A stretch of DNA of 64,000 nucleotides. Origin: Phaseolus vulgaris. Its lineage: Eukaryota; Streptophyta; Magnoliopsida; Fabales; Fabaceae. A program made the translations under genes and the position numbers. Location of the stretch: NCBI RefSeq assembly GCF_000499845.2, contig NC_023750.2, positions 33,744,823 to 33,808,822 on the forward strand, in the 5' to 3' direction. The notes under the pieces are model-generated. The model was not told where the DNA came from, ran no database searches, and worked only from the letters and a program-made list of their open reading frames with translations. Each line of letters opens with the position of its first letter. Within the stretch, counting starts at the first letter, position 1. Shown piece after piece: positions 58,780 to 64,000 of this stretch.

Positions 58780-59127
58780 CTAGAAAAAAAAATTAATGAG
58801 TTAATGCTGGAAAATCAAGACACTGCATCAGATATATCTTCCAATGATCTAGTTGGTGTCATTTTTGGAAATGAGCATTTAGGGAGAGTCAGAGGACTTT
58901 CATATGGATCTTGTCCTATCCTTGCTTTCAAGAAATCTACAACAAGGTTAAGCAATATGAATCATGCTTTCTCTAGTGGGTCTTCAACAAATGTTGAAGA
59001 AAAGGTAGACCAAATGGCAACTAAGCTTGCAACTGTAAGGAGCCAAATGCATACCCTGCTAACCTACATTGCTTCTAGACCAGACGTGTCGAAACATTTT
59101 GGTACAATGACAACAAATTTGGTATAA
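58780..59127 (+). pseudogene. C-terminal part of the CACTA second protein
   Basis: NDLVGVIFGNEHLGRVRGLS followed by YGSCP is the 'ND....V.G.EH.GRVRG.G' motif that follows Transposase_24 in plant CACTA elements. The rest is probably helical (VEEKVDQMATKLATVRSQM). Confidence 0.6.
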
Positions 59128-60050
59128 ACATCTATTAATGAGGTATACATTACTATACCTAAAATTTTATTATATTATTGTTTTCATTTATTTTTTTAAA
59201 ATTAAAAATTAACTTTAAACATATTTTTATGTATTCTAGGCACCGGATGTTGGAAGTGGTACTCCATCACCAAACCAAAATATTATAAGATCAAGTAGAG
59301 GCAACAAAACAAACTAGGACTATGACTTCACTTGTAATATGTTCAAATATGAAATAATTGATATTTTGACAATTTAATGTCATCATTTTGATTTACTTGT
59401 AGTTTGGATTAGTTTGACATTATCAACTTTGTTCTCTCAATGAATGAATGAAGTCATCTTTTGATTATAATTTTGTTTATATTCTTCAATTATTAATATT
59501 TATCAAGTTTAATTATATTATGAAATTTAATTGTGCACTAAAATTTAATTATAATATGAAATTAAATTATATTATGAAATTAAATTATAAAACTGAATTT
59601 AATAAATTATTAAAATTATAAAAATTAAATTAAATATTTAATACTCGAATTACGACAGTTGTAATGATTATTATGAACGTCATACTATATAAATTACATG
59701 CTTAAAACCGTCACTTTATATAATGTATTATATGACATATGTTACAACGATTTGCAATTGATCGCCACATTATACTTTGTGACGGCCAGATCTGTGGCGG
59801 TATGCAGTAGCGCCTCACATGTATATTGTAGCGGTTATAAACGTCACGTTATACAAAAATAACTGCCATTACATACACGTTTTTTTGTAGTGAAGATATC
59901 AGGTGGTGAAAAGTTGACAAGAGAGTTCATACACATCGTGATTAGCTGCAGACACACACTATTGAATATTTGAACTTACCTCTTATCCTTAATGTAGGAA
60001 TTAGATGTTAGTCTCTTATAGAGCCATACTTAATGAGTCTTCCGAAAGAC

Positions 60051-60198
60051 GATGAATCCATGTGTAGTCAATATGATTGAAAAGAAATCGAAGTATTGGG
60101 GATTAAAAGGAAATTAGGGTACTACGATATCAAATGGATCCATGTGTAGTCAATATGATTGAAATAAACTCAAAGTATTATGAATTAAAATGAAATCC
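60051..60198 (+). repeat. 82-bp direct duplication
   Basis: Units at about 60051-60114 and 60132-60198 share 'atccatgtgtagtcaatatg' followed by 'attgaaa' and 'aaagtatt'. A weaker third partial unit starts near 60210. Confidence 0.7.
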
Positions 60199-62274
60199 AA
60201 TGATTGTGATTAAAAATAAATTCATGTGTGGTATATATGAATGATGTAATTGATATTGAAATTTTATATGACAACATTTGAAAAAAATGTTATAAATGAC
60301 TATTTTAATTTTTTCTTTTTACATATATTGAGCATGTTATGTTTTATTTTATTTTATTTTATCATTGTTTTTCTTGTTACGTTGTAAACTATAATGATTG
60401 TACTACGTACATGAGCATGTAGGTGTAGGAACATCTTGAAGGCCTTAGAAAATTTTATTTTGGACGTTAGTTTTGTAGATATTTGCATTTTATAAGTTTT
60501 AATTATATATTATAAATATTTTAAAATGTTCTAAGTTCTGTATAGAACCCTGGAAAATTGTATTGCTCCAATTTAATAAGTTAATGATATAATTAAGATT
60601 TATTAAGATTAGTTTATTTATAAGTGATTTACACTAATGGAGATTTTTTAAAGTAAATCCTAATATATTTTAGTTTATCACAACTTTTATCTTTATTTTC
60701 TTATCTTTGTCTTTATTTTTTTTCTCCTTAATTGATCTTATTTTTTTATTTTTTTATCTTTATCTTTTTAAAACTTAAGTTATTTTTTTTATCTCTTATA
60801 TTTTGTCTTTTTTTTTATCTGTTTATTTTATCTTTGTCTTTAATTTTCTATTTTCATCTCTTTATCTTATAGTAGTTTACTTTTATTTTATTTTTTAAAA
60901 AAATATTTAATTTTTATATTTTATAACTTAGTATTGCATTTGTCCCTTGTGATTATAGATTTCAACTTAAAAATTCAGTTTACTTTATGAATTTGATATA
61001 CTTGCTCACATCCTTAATATAAGCATTAAGTTTTATTCAAAAAGTAAGCATAGCTATTTACTAAATATAAGTATTAGACATTAAATAATAATATAAGTTA
61101 TACTAGACATAATTATGAAACTGTGCTACACGTTACTCAAGCTATCAAGTTATATCATGTCTAAGCATTTAATTACTTTGAACAACGAGTGATAATATTT
61201 TGAATTCTTGACAAATCCCTTGTTAAGAAAATTTATTAATATTTAAAGCAACAATTACTTATAATTAAATAATGCAAAACAAAGCTTAACCATAAGTAAA
61301 GGTAAGGAAAAGGGGAAATCATTATACCTAATTTGTTCTATTACTAGTACAATTCACTATAGATCCAAATAATTGGATCAAAATTAAATTCAAATTTATA
61401 TTTTCTATAAAAAAAAGTTTAAATTTTAATATATCTTAATCTAAATAATTGGGTTGAAATTCAAGTTCATAATTACTAAAAGAAAATAATTTTAATGTTG
61501 ATATTAATTTTAAAACTAATGTTTTCTAAAATCAATTTTAAATCTAAAATAAATTAAAAATATATATGAAAAAATATTAAAGATATTACATTCAAATATG
61601 TGAAAAATGAAGAACACCTCTAATCGATACCAAACTCTATTCAACACAATGACAAGTAATGTGTATGATAAAAAAAACAACGATATTTAATGTGAAACAT
61701 TTTTATACAAAATACACATATAGGTGAATAAACATTATTTGTTTAAATAAAATATTAATTGAAAATATGTAAATATGATTTGATTAAATGTACGATCTGT
61801 TATATATTTTACATAATTTGCCGACCAAAAAAATAAAAATAAAAATAAAAATATTTTACATAATTTAATTTCATAATTATTAACACTGTGAAAAATAGAT
61901 AGCAATAAAAACAAATAAAGAAAACATGATTGCCAATGTCATCTCAATAGTAAATGAAATATTTCTTTTTACACAGTTTAATTTTCTTACCACACCTGCT
62001 GTATATTTCGGAATGGGTTGGGTTTTTTTAGAATTAAAGAGGCAATTACTTTTTGCACCCTCACTTTCTCTTGCACGTCTATGGAGGTGTTGAAAACGCC
62101 TAAAATAACTTTACTTGGATTGTTGATTTTGAAAACATCTTCCGCATTATACAATTTTTATAGGAATATTAGAAATATTTAAAATATCCTTGTTTGTGGA
62201 ATTTGAAAATGTTTGAATTATAAAATTTAAATTGTATTTTCTATCTAGAATATAAATCTATAAATATATATTTA

Positions 62275-62400
62275 AATTATGTAATCTGAAAATATATTAT
62301 GAATAGTATAATTTATATATAATATAAATATATATTTTAGATTATGTAATCCGAAAATATATTATAAATTGTATAATTTACGATACACTTTTGAATTATG
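62275..62400 (+). repeat. Two-unit repeat of about 64 bp
   Basis: 'attatgtaatctgaaaatat' and 'attatgtaatccgaaaatat' introduce two A/T-rich units in tandem, each followed by 'attat.aa...gtataattta'. Confidence 0.6.
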
Positions 62401-64000
62401 TAGTTGTGTAATAAGTAATTAAATATTATTTTAAATTTTGATAAAAGATTTAAAAGTTGAATTCATATTTATGAAAAAAGACTATATTTTTTTTTCTTGT
62501 AGGACTTACGTATGGAAGGGATAATTGACTTTGAATATGAATCTCACACCTCAGAACTCAATAGGCTTTCTCATAAGCACTTTTCGTTCATACTTAGTTA
62601 TGATATCTAAATATTGATAAGTTTAAATAATTAGTTCATAACTTTTTAAACTTTGCCGTATTAGTTACGTTAATTAAGTAAGCATTTAAAGTTTTTCCTA
62701 TCCACGTGACTAGTTGGGTTTTATTTCTTTTGTTTTAGTTCATTCTAAAGTTTTAGGTCAAAGTTGTATTTATTTTACGTTAGAATCAATATATTTTGTT
62801 AATTTTATATATGATTTATATCGTTGTAAGTTTTTTATATTTAATAAAAACCGTGCAAAACTATTTTCTATTTTTAATAAAATTAATAGTCAATTTGATG
62901 TTTATATTTGTATTTGTATCAAAACATATTAAAAAATTGCTTTTAAGTCTAAGTTAATATTATAAAATTATGTTATAAAAAGAGGTTTGTACCTATTTAT
63001 ATACTAGAAATATTTTAATTTCTAATTGAAATGAGATATCTAATAGAACAAAACATACTATCAAGATCTAACGTGAATGCGGATTTTTTCTTTGGAATCA
63101 TTTTTCATTTCACAAATAACATCATTAAGATAACATTATTAGGATCAATCAACGCATCTAAGATATTGTCCACTTTATTTCATTGTTCCATTTTATCCAT
63201 ATTAATCTTTGATGAAAAAAATGCAACACAGTGTGAAAATGTTTGGTGAATAAGGACCATGAGTTATGGATGCAAGGAGAATAAGTAGCTTGAAGAGCCT
63301 AAACCTACTTCAAACTGAAATCTACATGCTAATTCACTATGTAAAGTGAAAGCAAGTTAAAAAAAAAATGGAATATGACATTTAAAAGTTAAGATTAATA
63401 ATTGAAAAATGAAATGTGACATTAATAAATAATTGAAGTCAGTTTTAAATTTAAAATAATAATTTCATACTATTATAAATTAAGATTGAAAACATTTTAT
63501 ATTGATGTATTTCACACATGAGAAAATAAGTTATGACAAGTAGAGAAATTTGAAAGTTCATTTTGTTTACAAGGTTATTGAAACTAATGTTTTCTCTTTA
63601 TACTTGATTTATTTTAGGTTTCTTTATTTTTTACTATTTTGTTTTAGGTCTTGATTTCTTCTTTTAAATTTGAAGCCGAATCAGTTAAAAAAAAGAAGAA
63701 TAAGAAATATTTACTTTTTCTTGCTTTTTCAAATCCAATTACTTTCCTTTAATTTTTTTATATTTTAGATGTTATAATTTTTTATATTATAATATACAAA
63801 ATCACTAAGGAAACATAAAAGTATAAACTAATATTTAATCTTCCCCCTATTTTTATAAATTTGATTTCAAATTAATTTCTTTCATTATTTTATGTTAAAT
63901 TTATTTGTTTCATAATTTTTTAATTTTTATACTTTAAGCAAAATAACGAGAAAATACGAGAATCCTCGTTCACAATTGCTATATTTTATGGGTTAGTTTA

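Larger units (their letters stand above)
56040..59893 (+). mobile_element. Decayed CACTA (En/Spm) transposon
   Basis: Fragments in one orientation resemble, in order, the C-terminal domain of the main CACTA transposase (56106-56283), a Transposase_24-type second protein (57018-57543), and its C-terminal part (58780-59127). The right end at 59893 is TTTTTTTGTAGTG, a CACTA terminus, preceded by GC-rich subterminal motifs (tgacggcc, gtggcggt, tgtagcgg). The left end and catalytic transposase core are missing or replaced by the repeat array at 55420-55830. Confidence 0.6.
59894..64000. other. AT-rich intergenic DNA
   Basis: Apart from the duplications near 60051-60198 and 62275-62400 I see no gene. 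Open frames at 62714-62932 and 63031-63249 have low-complexity composition and no family resemblance. Confidence 0.5.

Noticed and set aside
62714..63249. Two open frames of 72 codons each
   Set aside because: A/T-driven composition, no motif, and no splice or promoter context.

Overview
This is an AT-rich stretch of a flowering-plant nuclear chromosome, most likely a dicot and plausibly a legume. The evidence is one spliced plant housekeeping gene, plus plant Ty1/copia, Ty3/gypsy, LINE, SINE-like, hAT-like and CACTA-type transposon remains. The organism is inferred, because no species-diagnostic sequence can be read by eye.

Layout. Positions 1-8490 are AT-rich intergenic DNA with a short hAT-like element (1777-2292), two CACTA-ended fold-back MITEs and a related decayed fold-back (2991-5500), and a LINE 3' stub (5550-5665). 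At 8494-10682 two lone LTRs of one roughly 1-kb family lie head to head, each with a perfect 5-bp target duplication. From about 11250 to 38837 there is a layered transposon nest. A LINE is split by a copia element (here copia-0), which is in turn broken up by copia-1 (12222-20868, minus), copia-2 (20872-28648, plus, a tandem sharing one LTR) and copia-3 (28758-36652, minus). Further insertions sit inside these: a solo LTR (34306-35293) and a CACTA element (32453-33430) in the copia-3 gag, and a Ty3/gypsy fragment (26517-27142) with a tRNA-like SINE in the copia-2 pol. Every coding region in the nest carries stops, frameshifts or deletions.

The only intact host gene is at 39903-49232 on the minus strand. 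It is a 14-exon gene whose predicted 525-residue product matches plant lysophospholipid acyltransferase LPEAT2 (acyltransferase domain plus C-terminal EF-hands). All splice junctions are GT-AG and the frame closes. A decayed LTR retrotransposon enlarges intron 9.

Positions 49400-64000 are intergenic: a truncated hAT-like copy, several tandem repeats, and a decayed CACTA transposon (about 56040-59893) with transposase-type fragments. No cellular gene is supported there.

The most unusual content is an extra reading frame between pol and the 3' LTR, in the env-like position, shared by copia-1 and copia-3. In copia-3, gag and this extra frame remain but pol is absent.
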